This document shows, piece after piece, positions 33,170 through 42,138 of a stretch of DNA of 63,857 nucleotides. The stretch lies in contig QBZY01000005.1 of NCBI GenBank assembly GCA_003282155.1, positions 1 through 63,857 of the forward strand, written 5' to 3'. The notes below the pieces were generated by a model. That model ran no database searches and was not told the origin of the DNA. It saw only the letters and a program-made list of their open reading frames with translations. The DNA is from Pelagibacteraceae bacterium AG-337-I02 (GTDB taxonomy: Bacteria > Pseudomonadota > Alphaproteobacteria > HIMB59 > GCA-002718135). A program made the position numbers and the translations under genes. Each line of letters opens with the position of its first letter. Position 1 is the first letter of the stretch.

Positions 33170-33964
33170 TTACAAATACCAACTTTTAGGAACTTTATCA
33201 TGAATAATATTTTCTAAAATATAATTTAGTGTTTTTTTTAAATTATAATTATCATTAGCTAAACATCTTATAACAATTTTATTATTCCAAGTAGAAATTT
33301 CACAAGAAACATTAGTTATTTTTTTAATCATTTTTTTTAAATCATCTTTAATTTGATCAACTATATCTCCAAAAATTAAAACTGTTGAAAAAACTGAATT
33401 TTGGTTAATTGAAAATTTATTATTTAATGTTTGATCAATATTTTTATTGATGTTTATTGCTTCAAAATGTTTAATTTCATTATTTATACTAATATTCCAA
33501 TGATCTAAAAAAAATAAGTTGTTAATTTTTTCCTGCATGGCTTTTCTCCCAAAAATTAGAGTTTCACAAAGAAATAAATTAGAACTTCTATCTAAATCAA
33601 TATTTATATTTCTTTTTAATTTTGCATTATTAAAAAGTATTAATTCTTTTGGTAGCCAATTAATATTAGAATTTTTAATAGAAATGTTCACATTTATATG
33701 CGCAGGATCTCCAATACCTGCATATATTTTTTCAGCTGCTTGAGTGGTAATACTGGTTTTTGAATTTTCTATTTTAATATTTGTTTTAATAATATCATTA
33801 CATGTCACGCCACCACTAGTATTAATTAAAACGACTTCTTTAATTTTATTATGACTATTTGGAATTAAAACTTTAGATGATCCTTTTTGAAAAAATTTTT
33901 TTATTTCATTATCAAAAATTTTTAAATCTATTTCACCTTCAGATCTTTGTAATTTTTTTAACAT
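33170..33964 (-). CDS. ureD: urease accessory protein UreD
   Basis: A 264-aa, lysine- and asparagine-rich UreD/UreH scaffold. Family motifs are VLINTSGGVTCNDI, ITTQAAEKIYAG, WLPKELILFNNAKLKRNI and the central E-T-L-I-F-G-R-K-A-M. UreD with UreF and UreG loads nickel into apo-urease. It is the first gene of the operon, directly upstream of ureA. The 177-bp gap to the divergent urtA must hold both promoters. Confidence 0.95.
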   Translation of the reverse strand: MLKKLQRSEGEIDLKIFDNEIKKFFQKGSSKVLIPNSHNKIKEVVLINTSGGVTCNDIIKTNIKIENSKTSITTQAAEKIYAGIGDPAHINVNISIKNSNINWLPKELILFNNAKLKRNINIDLDRSSNLFLCETLIFGRKAMQEKINNLFFLDHWNISINNEIKHFEAININKNIDQTLNNKFSINQNSVFSTVLIFGDIVDQIKDDLKKMIKKITNVSCEISTWNNKIVIRCLANDNYNLKKTLNYILENIIHDKVPKSWYL

Positions 33965-34141
33965 TTATATTAATATGTATTAAAATAATTTATAAACTTT
34001 AATTTTAAATTTAAATACCAAAAAATATTAGCATTTCTGAATAAGTTAAAAACGCATAAGTGAATTGTTAAGTTAGTATTTCTATAATTTTTCAAAGTTT
34101 TTATGATCAATTCGATACAATTTTTTTAGAGAGGAAATAAT
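33965..34141. promoter_or_regulatory. divergent promoter region of the urease and urea-transport operons
   Basis: This 177-bp AT-rich gap holds the starts of both the ureD and urtA transcripts. I see a good ribosome site for urtA (GAGAGGAAATAAT). I do not see an NtrC-type site or another long palindrome, so the regulator cannot be named. Confidence 0.5.
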
Positions 34142-35404
34142 ATGAAAAAATTTATTATTTTATTATTTTTAAGCTTTTTAAGTTTAAAGGCATACGCAGA
34201 TACAATTAAAGTTGGAGTATTACATTCTTTATCTGGTTCTTTGGGTATTTCGGAGACCACTTTAAAAGATACAATGCTGTTCATGATTGATGAACAAAAT
34301 AAAAAAGGAGGTCTTTTAGGAAAACAATTAGAGGCTGTCGTAGTTGATCCAGCATCAGATTGGCCACTATTTGCTGAAAAAGCGAGAGAGCTGCTTACTG
34401 TTCAAGAAGTAGATGTAATATTTGGTTGTTGGACTTCAGTTTCAAGAAAATCAGTTTTACCAGTAATTGAAGAATTAAATGGATTACTATTCTACCCAGT
34501 TCAATATGAAGGTGAAGAAAGTTCGAAAAATGTTTTCTATACTGGAGCAGCACCTAATCAACAAGCAATACCAGCTACTGATTATTATTTAGAAGAACTT
34601 GGAGTAGAAAAATTTGCTTTACTTGGAACTGATTATGTTTATCCAAGAACTACTAACAGAATATTAAATCAGTATTTAATTGATAAAGGTATTCCAGAGT
34701 CCGATATTTTTGTAAATTATACACCATTTGGTCATGATGATTGGTCAAAAATAGTAGCTGATGTTGTAGCATTGAGTGCAGATGGAAAAAAAGTAGGAGT
34801 AATATCAACCATTAATGGTGATGCTAACATAGGCTTTTATAAAGAATTAGCAGCAGCAAACGTAAGTGCTGATGATATTCCTGTTGTTGCATTTTCAGTT
34901 GGTGAAGAAGAACTCTCAGGTTTAGATACATCTAACTTAGTTGGTCATTTAGCAGCTTGGAATTATTTCCAATCAGCTGACACTGATATAAATGCGGAGT
35001 TTGTTGCCAAATGGAAAGAAAAAATGGGCGAAGATAGAGTTACAAATGACCCTATGGAAGCTCATGTAATCGGTTTTAACATGTATGTTAAAGCTGTTGA
35101 AGCAGCAGGTACAACTGATGTGGATGCAGTGAGAGAGCAAATGTATGGTTTAAAAGTTCCCAATCTTACAGGTGGCATGGCAGAAATGCTTCCAAATCAT
35201 CATTTATCAAAACCGGTACTTATTGGAGAGATTCTCGAAGATGGACAATTTGATATTATAAGTCAAACAGAGGAAGTACCTGGCGATGCATGGACTGATC
35301 ATTTAGCTGAATCTGCTGTTTTAAAATCAGATTGGAAAGATTTAGGTTGCGGTATGTATAATACTGACACTAATTCTTGTGTCCAAATTAAATCTAATTA
35401 TTAA
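34142..35404 (+). CDS. urtA: urea ABC transporter substrate-binding protein UrtA
   Basis: A 420-aa periplasmic binding protein of the branched-chain-amino-acid/amide type. Signal peptide MKKFIILLFLSFLSLKAYA is followed by IKVGVLHSLSGSLGISE, the hallmark UrtA start. GCWTSVSRKSVLPV and PVQYEGEESSKNVFYTGA are characteristic of UrtA rather than LivJ. The first gene of urtABCDE, it is divergent from the urease operon, so urea uptake and hydrolysis are encoded together. Confidence 0.97.
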   Translation: MKKFIILLFLSFLSLKAYADTIKVGVLHSLSGSLGISETTLKDTMLFMIDEQNKKGGLLGKQLEAVVVDPASDWPLFAEKARELLTVQEVDVIFGCWTSVSRKSVLPVIEELNGLLFYPVQYEGEESSKNVFYTGAAPNQQAIPATDYYLEELGVEKFALLGTDYVYPRTTNRILNQYLIDKGIPESDIFVNYTPFGHDDWSKIVADVVALSADGKKVGVISTINGDANIGFYKELAAANVSADDIPVVAFSVGEEELSGLDTSNLVGHLAAWNYFQSADTDINAEFVAKWKEKMGEDRVTNDPMEAHVIGFNMYVKAVEAAGTTDVDAVREQMYGLKVPNLTGGMAEMLPNHHLSKPVLIGEILEDGQFDIISQTEEVPGDAWTDHLAESAVLKSDWKDLGCGMYNTDTNSCVQIKSNY

Positions 35405-35417
35405 ATAATATAAAAAA

Positions 35418-35452
35418 CTAAATGCTATTGATTAACTACCAATAGCATTTAG
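35418..35452 (+). other. perfect 13-bp stem-loop between urtA and urtB
   Basis: CTAAATGCTATTG (35418-35430) and CAATAGCATTTAG (35440-35452) are exact reverse complements with a 9-nt loop. A short T-rich stretch (ACTAATTTTTA) follows. Such a stem after a binding-protein gene usually lowers downstream transcription or protects the 3' end of the upstream message, so that UrtA is made in excess over the permease. Confidence 0.8.
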
Positions 35453-35465
35453 ACTAATTTTTATA

Positions 35466-37481
35466 ATGAGACATGTTTTAAATTTTTTTATATTTATATT
35501 TTTTTTATTAATCTCAGTAAGTGCTTATTCAAATGATACTATTCAAGAATTTATTGAAAATAATCACAAATTAATAGCAAAAAGTTCATCAAAAACGGTT
35601 GATCCTATTTTAAATGATATAAAAAAATACAACCAGGATGATGTTAAAAAATTTTTAATTCTTTGGAAATCAAAAGAACTATCAATAATTAAAGATTCTA
35701 GTCTTATAGTTTATACTGAAAAAAATGAAGATACAATTATTGCTTATGACATATTCCAAAATAATGAAATTGGTAAATTTACAAAAAAACAATTAAAAAG
35801 TATAAAACCTAATAGTGGAGTAAGGTCTAAAATTGACTCAGCTCTTGTTGAATATCAAATTTTAGATGAAGATATAAATGTTAGAAGAGAAAGTCTTCAA
35901 TCTTTAAAAAGAGATATTCAAAAAACTCATCTCAAAATTTTAAGAAAAGCATATGAAAATGAGGTTGACATTAATTTTAGAGAAGAAATATATAAAGTAT
36001 TAAATTTTGCAATTTTGAAGTTTAGTAAATCAGAACAGGAAAAGTTAGATGTTTTAAGTTATTTTTCAAATGATACATCATTAGAAGTTAGAGCTTCTTT
36101 AAATAATTTATTAAATACATCAGATATTCTCTTAACAAATAATAAAAAAATTACTGGAAATATAGCTAGAAAAATTGTTCCAAACAAAACATATAAGAAA
36201 AATGATGGTACATCTAATTATATTTTATCTTCGTATTCTAGTAATAAGCCTGAGTTAACTTATAATGACGCTTACGATTTATTAAGTATTAATAAAAAAG
36301 TTTTACCAAGAATTACAAAAAAAATAATAAAAGATAGTCTAGTTTTAAATATCGAAATACTAAAAAATGCAGGCTTTAATATTAACTCACTAAATAATGA
36401 TTTAAATAGATTGGATGCTTATAACTATTTAGCCTCTATTAATGTTGTGCCTCCTTTTATAACAAAGGAAGAAATCAAAAGCTCAGTAGATAAATTTACT
36501 TTTTATACTGAGTATAATGAAATCTCATCACAAGTAACAAACAAGACAAAAGAAACTCTGAAAAATATAAATTTTAGAGTGAATATTTATAGGTATATCG
36601 ATCTTTTTGTAGATGGTATTAGTTTATCATCTATTTATTTTTTGGGAGCAATCGGACTTGCAATTACTTTTGGGGTAATGAGGGTTATAAATATGGCTCA
36701 CGGTGAATTTATAATGATGGGCGCTTATACTGGTTACGTCGTTCAGCAATATATACCAAATCACACCATATCGATACTGATTGCTCTGCCATTAGCATTT
36801 ATAATTACATTTGGCGCAGGAATATTGTTAGAAAGATTGGTTATTCGGCACTTATATAAAAATCCACTTGATACTTTATTGGCCACTTTTGGAATAAGTA
36901 TAGCTTTACAGCAATTGGCTAAAAATATTTTTGGTACTCAGGCACGTCCTTTGACTGCACCTTCATGGCTAGATGGAGCTCTCTCTATTAACGATGACTT
37001 ATCAATTAGCTATATTCGAATAGCAATTATTTTAATGGGTTTACTGTTTTTATTATTATTACTTTTTATAATGAATAGGACTAGGTTAGGTCTTGAAATT
37101 AGAGCAGTTACACAAAACCCAATAATGGCATCTAATATGGGAATTAATCCTGATAGAATTAATATGTTAACATTTGGTTTTGGATCAGCAATAGCAGGAA
37201 TTGCGGGTGTAGCAATTGGACTATTTTCTAAAGTTACATCAGAATTGGGCACTGAATATATTGTTCAGAGCTTCATGACTGTTGTAGTTGGAGGAGTAGG
37301 AAATATATTTGGTACTTTAGCCGGAGCAGCATTAATTGGTTTTCTTCAAAAAATTATTGAATGGTTCAATCCATCAAATACTCTTGCAGCTCAAACATAC
37401 ATGATTATTTTTATTATTTTATTTATACAATTTAGACCTCGTGGAATATTTGCATTAAAAGGCAGGGTTAAAGATGTTTAA
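35466..37481 (+). CDS. urtB: urea ABC transporter permease UrtB with long periplasmic N-terminal extension
   Basis: A 671-aa protein. Residues 1-22 look like a signal peptide. Residues about 23-365 form a mostly helical, charged region with HEAT-like segments (LDVLSYFSNDTSLEVRASLNNLL). The permease core begins near residue 380 (GISLSSIYFLGAIGLAITFGVMRVINMAHGEFIMMGAY), with about eight helices and the EAA-like loop AVTQNPIMASNMGIN. UrtB proteins often carry an N-terminal extension, but this one takes up more than half the protein. It overlaps urtC by 8 bp. Confidence 0.93.
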   Translation: MRHVLNFFIFIFFLLISVSAYSNDTIQEFIENNHKLIAKSSSKTVDPILNDIKKYNQDDVKKFLILWKSKELSIIKDSSLIVYTEKNEDTIIAYDIFQNNEIGKFTKKQLKSIKPNSGVRSKIDSALVEYQILDEDINVRRESLQSLKRDIQKTHLKILRKAYENEVDINFREEIYKVLNFAILKFSKSEQEKLDVLSYFSNDTSLEVRASLNNLLNTSDILLTNNKKITGNIARKIVPNKTYKKNDGTSNYILSSYSSNKPELTYNDAYDLLSINKKVLPRITKKIIKDSLVLNIEILKNAGFNINSLNNDLNRLDAYNYLASINVVPPFITKEEIKSSVDKFTFYTEYNEISSQVTNKTKETLKNINFRVNIYRYIDLFVDGISLSSIYFLGAIGLAITFGVMRVINMAHGEFIMMGAYTGYVVQQYIPNHTISILIALPLAFIITFGAGILLERLVIRHLYKNPLDTLLATFGISIALQQLAKNIFGTQARPLTAPSWLDGALSINDDLSISYIRIAIILMGLLFLLLLLFIMNRTRLGLEIRAVTQNPIMASNMGINPDRINMLTFGFGSAIAGIAGVAIGLFSKVTSELGTEYIVQSFMTVVVGGVGNIFGTLAGAALIGFLQKIIEWFNPSNTLAAQTYMIIFIILFIQFRPRGIFALKGRVKDV

Positions 37482-38646
37482 TAGTTTATTGAAAGATACA
37501 AATCATAGACAGGTTTTATTTTTTTGTATCACCATTATTTTATTTAGTTTTATAATAACTTTATTAAGTGATCTATTTTCAGTAAATTTTATTTCTACTA
37601 GCTTTATTAAAACATTGGGAAAAACCTTATGTCTATGCGTAATAGCTTTAGCAATGGATGTTGTTTGGGGGTACTGTGGTATTTTATCCTTAGGGCATTT
37701 TGCTTTTTTTGGGCTTGGTGGATACATGATTGGAATGTGGTTAATGTACAAAAGAACTGAAATAATTGTTCTTACCGCTTCTATATCAGAATCATTACCT
37801 TTAACTCCACAAGAAATATCTGATGCTATAGGGAATCAAATTTTTGGAGTTGTTGGCGGATCTGAAATACCTTTGATATGGGCAAATGCGGACAATTTAT
37901 ATTTCCAACTTGCAATGGTTGTTTTTATTCCTGGTTTTCTTGCTTTTGTGTTTGGTTGGTTAGCATTTAGATCCAGAGTTACAGGAGTTTATTTATCTAT
38001 TTTAACGCAAGCAATGACTTTAGCGTTATCTCTTTATTTATTTCAAAATGATAGCGGATTGAGGGGAAATAACGGACTATCAGGACTTCAAAATATACCA
38101 GGATATGATGATACCTCTCAATCTGTTATTTCCATTTATTTTTTTTGGGCTAGCGCATTGTTTCTAATATTAGTATTCATTTTCTTTTTCTATTTAGTTA
38201 ATAGTAAGTTTGGTTCAATTATTACTGCAATAAGAGATGATGAAACAAGAATTAGATTTCTTGGCTATCATGTTGAATCATATAAATTATTTGTTTTTGT
38301 ATTAACTGCTGTTATTTCTGCATTAGCTGGTGCATTATACTATCCTCAAGCAGGTATAATAAATCCAGCTGAGATAGCACCTATCGCATCAATATATTTA
38401 GCTGTATGGGTAGCTATTGGAGGTAGAGGAAATTTATATGGGGCAATAATAGGAGCTGCATCAGTTTCGTTAATATCTTCATGGTTTACAAGTGGTCAGG
38501 CACCCAGCATATCCTTGATATTTTATAAAATTGAATGGGTAAATTGGTGGACAGTAATTTTAGGATTAGGTTTTGTTGTTGTAACTTTAATTAGTAGAGA
38601 TGGTATTTTTGGTTTTTTAAAAAGAATTTTTATTAGAAAAGTATGA
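37474..38646 (+). CDS. urtC: urea ABC transporter permease UrtC
   Basis: A 390-aa inner-membrane permease with about ten helices, the second membrane subunit of the urea importer. MDVVWGYCGILSLGHFAFFGLGGYMIGMW is the conserved LivM/UrtC first-core motif. AIRDDETRIRFLGYHVESYKLFVFV is the cytoplasmic coupling loop. It overlaps urtB upstream and urtD downstream (ATGA). Confidence 0.95.
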   Translation: MFNSLLKDTNHRQVLFFCITIILFSFIITLLSDLFSVNFISTSFIKTLGKTLCLCVIALAMDVVWGYCGILSLGHFAFFGLGGYMIGMWLMYKRTEIIVLTASISESLPLTPQEISDAIGNQIFGVVGGSEIPLIWANADNLYFQLAMVVFIPGFLAFVFGWLAFRSRVTGVYLSILTQAMTLALSLYLFQNDSGLRGNNGLSGLQNIPGYDDTSQSVISIYFFWASALFLILVFIFFFYLVNSKFGSIITAIRDDETRIRFLGYHVESYKLFVFVLTAVISALAGALYYPQAGIINPAEIAPIASIYLAVWVAIGGRGNLYGAIIGAASVSLISSWFTSGQAPSISLIFYKIEWVNWWTVILGLGFVVVTLISRDGIFGFLKRIFIRKV

Positions 38647-39383
38647 ATAATCTTTTAGAGGTAAAAAATATTTCTGTTTCATTTGATGGTTTCAAAGCAG
38701 TTAATAATTTAAGTTTCAGAATAGGATATAACGAAATTAAAGCCGTTATTGGACCTAACGGAGCAGGTAAAACAACTTTTATGGACATAATAACAGGACA
38801 AACTAAACCAGATAATGGTGATGTTTTATGGACAGATAAGCAGTACTCATTATTATTATTAAAAGAATCTGAAATTGCACAACTAGGAGTTGGTAGGAAA
38901 TTTCAAAAACCAACAATTTTTGAAAATAAAACTGTTTTACAAAATTTAATAATTTCACAGAAAAAAATTAGAAATCCTTTTAGTGTAATTTTTCAATCAT
39001 TTAATCATTTAGATCAAAAAAAAATAAACAAAATATTAAAAGAAATTAATTTATTTGAAATTAAATCTAAGATTTCTGGAGAATTAAGCCATGGTCAAAA
39101 ACAATGGTTAGAAATAGGTATGTTATTAACTCAAGAACCAAAACTATTATTAGTTGATGAACCTGCAGCTGGTATGACTACAGATGAAAGACAACAAACT
39201 GTTAAAATTTTAAAAAAACTATCTTTAGAAAAATCTATAATTGTTGTTGAGCATGATATGGAATTTATTAAAGATTTAGATTGTAATGTAACAGTTTTAC
39301 ATGATGGTTCAATTTTATCTGAAGGAACTATTAATGAAGTTTCAAATGATGAAAATGTTATTGAAGTTTATTTAGGAAGATAG
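38643..39383 (+). CDS. urtD: urea ABC transporter ATP-binding protein UrtD
   Basis: A 246-aa LivG-type ATPase. Walker A is GPNGAGKTT. The post-Walker Q-loop is in LGVGRKFQKPTIFENKTV, the signature is LSHGQKQWLEIGM (typical of UrtD), Walker B is LLLVDEPAAGMT, and the H-loop is VVEHDMEFI. It is coupled to urtC (ATGA) and abuts urtE. Confidence 0.96.
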   Translation: MNNLLEVKNISVSFDGFKAVNNLSFRIGYNEIKAVIGPNGAGKTTFMDIITGQTKPDNGDVLWTDKQYSLLLLKESEIAQLGVGRKFQKPTIFENKTVLQNLIISQKKIRNPFSVIFQSFNHLDQKKINKILKEINLFEIKSKISGELSHGQKQWLEIGMLLTQEPKLLLVDEPAAGMTTDERQQTVKILKKLSLEKSIIVVEHDMEFIKDLDCNVTVLHDGSILSEGTINEVSNDENVIEVYLGR

Positions 39384-40085
39384 ATGATTAAATTAGAAAG
39401 AATAAATTTACATTATGGTTCTTCGCAAATTCTCTATAATGTTAATATGGAAATTAATGAAGGTAGGATAACAACTCTAATGGGCTCTAATGGTGTTGGA
39501 AAAACATCTTTATTAAAAATGTTATCTGGAATTCACAACCCCTCTTCTGGAAATTATTATTATCAAAATATAAATATGAATAATGAAAAATCACATATTC
39601 TTGCGAAAAAAGGCATTGGCTATGTTCCGCAAGGTAGATTTATTTTTCCTTTATTATCTGTTAGAGAAAACCTGGAAATCGGATTTGGGTGTTTAAATCG
39701 ACAAGATCATTTTATTCCAGAAGAAATATTTGATTTATTTCCAATTTTAAAGAAAATGATTGACAGAAGAGGTGGTGATTTATCCGGAGGACAACAACAA
39801 CAATTAGCTATTGCGAGAGCTCTCATAACTAAACCTAAAGTATTATTAATGGATGAACCTACTGAAGGCATTCAACCAAATATAATAAAACTAATAGGTG
39901 ATATAATTCTCTATTTAAAAAATGAAAAAAAAATGTCCATATTTCTTGTTGAACAATATTTTGAATTTGCGTTTAAATTATCTGATTATATTTTTATAAT
40001 GAGAAGAGGTAGTATAACTAAAGAAGGTATTAAAGATCAATTAGATAAAGAAATTTTAAAAAATGAACTAAGTATTGTAAATTAA
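39384..40085 (+). CDS. urtE: urea ABC transporter ATP-binding protein UrtE
   Basis: A 233-aa LivF-type ATPase. Walker A is GSNGVGKTS, the Q-loop is in GYVPQGRFIFPLLSV, the signature is LSGGQQQQLAIARAL, Walker B is VLLMDEPTEGIQ, and the H-loop is LVEQYFEFA. Its ATG follows directly on the urtD stop. It completes the five-gene urea importer. Confidence 0.96.
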   Translation: MIKLERINLHYGSSQILYNVNMEINEGRITTLMGSNGVGKTSLLKMLSGIHNPSSGNYYYQNINMNNEKSHILAKKGIGYVPQGRFIFPLLSVRENLEIGFGCLNRQDHFIPEEIFDLFPILKKMIDRRGGDLSGGQQQQLAIARALITKPKVLLMDEPTEGIQPNIIKLIGDIILYLKNEKKMSIFLVEQYFEFAFKLSDYIFIMRRGSITKEGIKDQLDKEILKNELSIVN

Positions 40086-40111
40086 AAAGTATTAATTATT
40101 TTTTTAAGTAT

Positions 40112-40188
40112 TGGCGTACCCGGCATGATTCGAACATGCGGCCCCCAGATTAGGAATCTGGTGCTCTATCCTACTGAGCTACGGGTAC
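40112..40188 (-). tRNA. tRNA-Arg (anticodon CCU)
   Basis: A 77-nt gene on the minus strand with an encoded CCA end. Acceptor GTACCCG pairs with CGGGTAC. The D-arm contains AGCTCAGTAGG. The anticodon stem CCAGA/TCTGG encloses TTCCTAA, giving anticodon CCU for AGG codons. The T-loop contains TTCGAAT. It is downstream of the sugar transporter genes on the same strand and next to the 57-aa gene. Confidence 0.97.
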
Positions 40189-40193
40189 TTATT

Positions 40194-40367
40194 TTAATGA
40201 TGATTCTTCATATGATCTACTAATTCTTTATGCTCTTCTAATAGAAGATCTAAACTTTTGTTAAGAACTAAAGCATTAGACCATGAATCAATATCGAGTT
40301 TTCCTTTATCTAAGTATTTTAATATTCTCTTTATATCTTCAATATTTTTAAAATCTTTATCTGTCAT
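40194..40367 (-). CDS. small 57-aa protein between the sugar permease and tRNA-Arg
   Basis: A 57-codon frame with an ideal ribosome site (AAGGAAATAA before ATG). It sits 31 bp after the MalG-type permease gene on the same strand and ends 5 bp before tRNA-Arg. The product is charged and almost wholly helical (FKNIEDIKRILKYLDKG, then NALVLNKSLDLLLEEHKELVDHM) and has no membrane segment. I do not recognise it. The context and initiation signal make it a likely real gene. Confidence 0.65.
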   Translation of the reverse strand: MTDKDFKNIEDIKRILKYLDKGKLDIDSWSNALVLNKSLDLLLEEHKELVDHMKNHH

Positions 40368-40398
40368 TTATTTCCTTAATAATATTAATGTTATATTT

Positions 40399-41229
40399 TT
40401 ACTTTACCGCTCCTTCAGTCAAACCAGATATAAAATATTTACCAATAAATACAAATAACGCAATAACTGGTAAACTTGCAAGTACAGCACCGGATAATAA
40501 AAAACCCCAATCAATCTGATATTGACCTACTATTCCTGCTAAACCAACAGGTAAAGTTTTTAAATTATCCCCACTTATTAATATTGATGCAAAAAGATAT
40601 TCAGTCCAAGATATAATAAAACAAAAAATAGATACACTCGCTATACCTGGCGCAGCTAAGGGAACAATAATTCTAGAAATGACAATATATCGAGAAGCTC
40701 CATCGATATAAGCGGCCTCCTCTATTTCATTAGGTATTAACTTAAAGAATGCTTTAAGCATCCATACTGCAAATGGTGTCGCAAATAATACATTTACAAT
40801 AATCAGTGCAAAATAACTGTTAAGTAAATTAACTTTTGCAAATAATAAATAAATAGGAACTAGTAAAATAACACCTGGAAAAGCATAGGTAACAAGAAGT
40901 GAATATTCTACAAATTTATTTCCATAAAATTTTAGTTTATGTAATCCATATGCTGCAGATACCGATAGTATAATTGAAATTATCATAGAAGAAAAAGAGA
41001 TAATTAAACTATTTTTTAAATATATAAAAAAATCAGAGTTAAATAAAATTTTATAATAATGTTCTAAGGTAAAAGATCTTGGAATAATAGTTGTAGATGT
41101 TGAAATTATTTCTTCAGGGTTTTTAAAAGAAGATGTTATGATCCAAAAAAAAGGGAAGAAAAAAACTAAAATAATTATTATTAGTGATAAGCTTAAAAAT
41201 ATAAATTTTATATTATCTTCTTTATTCAT
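40399..41229 (-). CDS. CUT1 sugar ABC transporter permease (MalG type)
   Basis: A 276-aa inner-membrane permease with six helices. The EAA coupling loop reads EEAAYIDGASRYIVISRIIVPLAAPGI, typical of MalG-like subunits of carbohydrate uptake (CUT1) importers. It overlaps the MalF-type gene by 8 bp. The binding protein and kinase genes upstream on the same strand suggest uptake of a mono- or oligosaccharide or polyol. Confidence 0.93.
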   Translation of the reverse strand: MNKEDNIKFIFLSLSLIIIILVFFFPFFWIITSSFKNPEEIISTSTTIIPRSFTLEHYYKILFNSDFFIYLKNSLIISFSSMIISIILSVSAAYGLHKLKFYGNKFVEYSLLVTYAFPGVILLVPIYLLFAKVNLLNSYFALIIVNVLFATPFAVWMLKAFFKLIPNEIEEAAYIDGASRYIVISRIIVPLAAPGIASVSIFCFIISWTEYLFASILISGDNLKTLPVGLAGIVGQYQIDWGFLLSGAVLASLPVIALFVFIGKYFISGLTEGAVK

Positions 41230-42094
41230 CTTCTTTTGGATCCATAAATTTAATAAAAATTATAGAAAATAATAAAAGTAAGAAACTTGTTATGATCGAT
41301 AAAGTTGCAGCTTGACTGATTCTAAATTTAGTAAAAGCAGTTTCATAAATTAATAATGGTAATGTAGTAGTAGCACTTGAAGGGCCACCTTTTGTGATAA
41401 GCCATATAATATCAAAAATATTGAATGATAATAATGTACCAACTAATCCCAGAACAAAAAGAACACTTTTAAGATTTGGAAATGTAATAAAAAGAAATTG
41501 TTGAATAAAATTAGCACCATCAACTTTTGATGCATCATACATTTCTCTATTTATGGAATTAAGTCCAGAAAGAATAATTAATGCCAAAAATGGACTCCAC
41601 CTCCATGAATTTATAAGAACTAGACTAATAAAAGCTTTATTTGGGGAGCTAAAAAAACCAGTTGCTTCATCTAGAATTCCTAAATCAATTAAAACTGAAT
41701 TAATTACACCGCTACTGCTACTTAACATTAATTTCCAAATTACAACAACAACTACAGTAGGAATGATAAATGATAGAATAATCCAATTAGCCATAATTCT
41801 TTTACCAGGAAATTTATAATTAATCGTTAATGCAATTGTAAAAGCAAAAAATGTTTGACAGATTGCATTTCCTATTACCCAGTAAAAACTATTTAATGAT
41901 GCATTTAAAAAATTAGATTTACCAAGTAATTTTATGTAATTATCAATACCTAAAAATTTACCTGACGTACCTATAATTTTTACATTAAATAAACTTAATT
42001 CAAAAGCTATGTAAATTGGAACTAAAATAATAAGGGATATCCAAATAACTAACGGAGATACAAATAACCAACCTTCAATATTATTTTTTTTCAC
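41222..42094 (-). CDS. CUT1 sugar ABC transporter permease (MalF type)
   Basis: A 290-aa six-helix permease. The EAA loop is YDASKVDGANFIQQFLFITFPNLKSV, the MalF/UgpA pattern. It pairs with the overlapping MalG-type gene. A 44-bp gap with a perfect hairpin separates it from the binding-protein gene upstream. Confidence 0.93.
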   Translation of the reverse strand: MKKNNIEGWLFVSPLVIWISLIILVPIYIAFELSLFNVKIIGTSGKFLGIDNYIKLLGKSNFLNASLNSFYWVIGNAICQTFFAFTIALTINYKFPGKRIMANWIILSFIIPTVVVVVIWKLMLSSSSGVINSVLIDLGILDEATGFFSSPNKAFISLVLINSWRWSPFLALIILSGLNSINREMYDASKVDGANFIQQFLFITFPNLKSVLFVLGLVGTLLSFNIFDIIWLITKGGPSSATTTLPLLIYETAFTKFRISQAATLSIITSFLLLLFSIIFIKFMDPKEDE

Positions 42095-42103
42095 AGAAAT
42101 GAC

Positions 42104-42124
42104 AGCACCTCTTATTGAGGTGCT
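42104..42124 (-). other. perfect 8-bp stem-loop between binding-protein and permease genes
   Basis: AGCACCTC (42104-42111) and GAGGTGCT (42117-42124) with a 5-nt loop lie just after the binding-protein stop. No T-run follows on the minus strand. It probably slows decay of the binding-protein mRNA, as at the urtA-urtB junction. Confidence 0.75.
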
Positions 42125-42138
42125 GAAAATATTATAAA

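Noticed and set aside
40112-40188. tRNA-Arg as attachment site of the island
   Set aside because: It is 35 kb from the recombinase and intact, with no repeat of its 3' end seen near the island.
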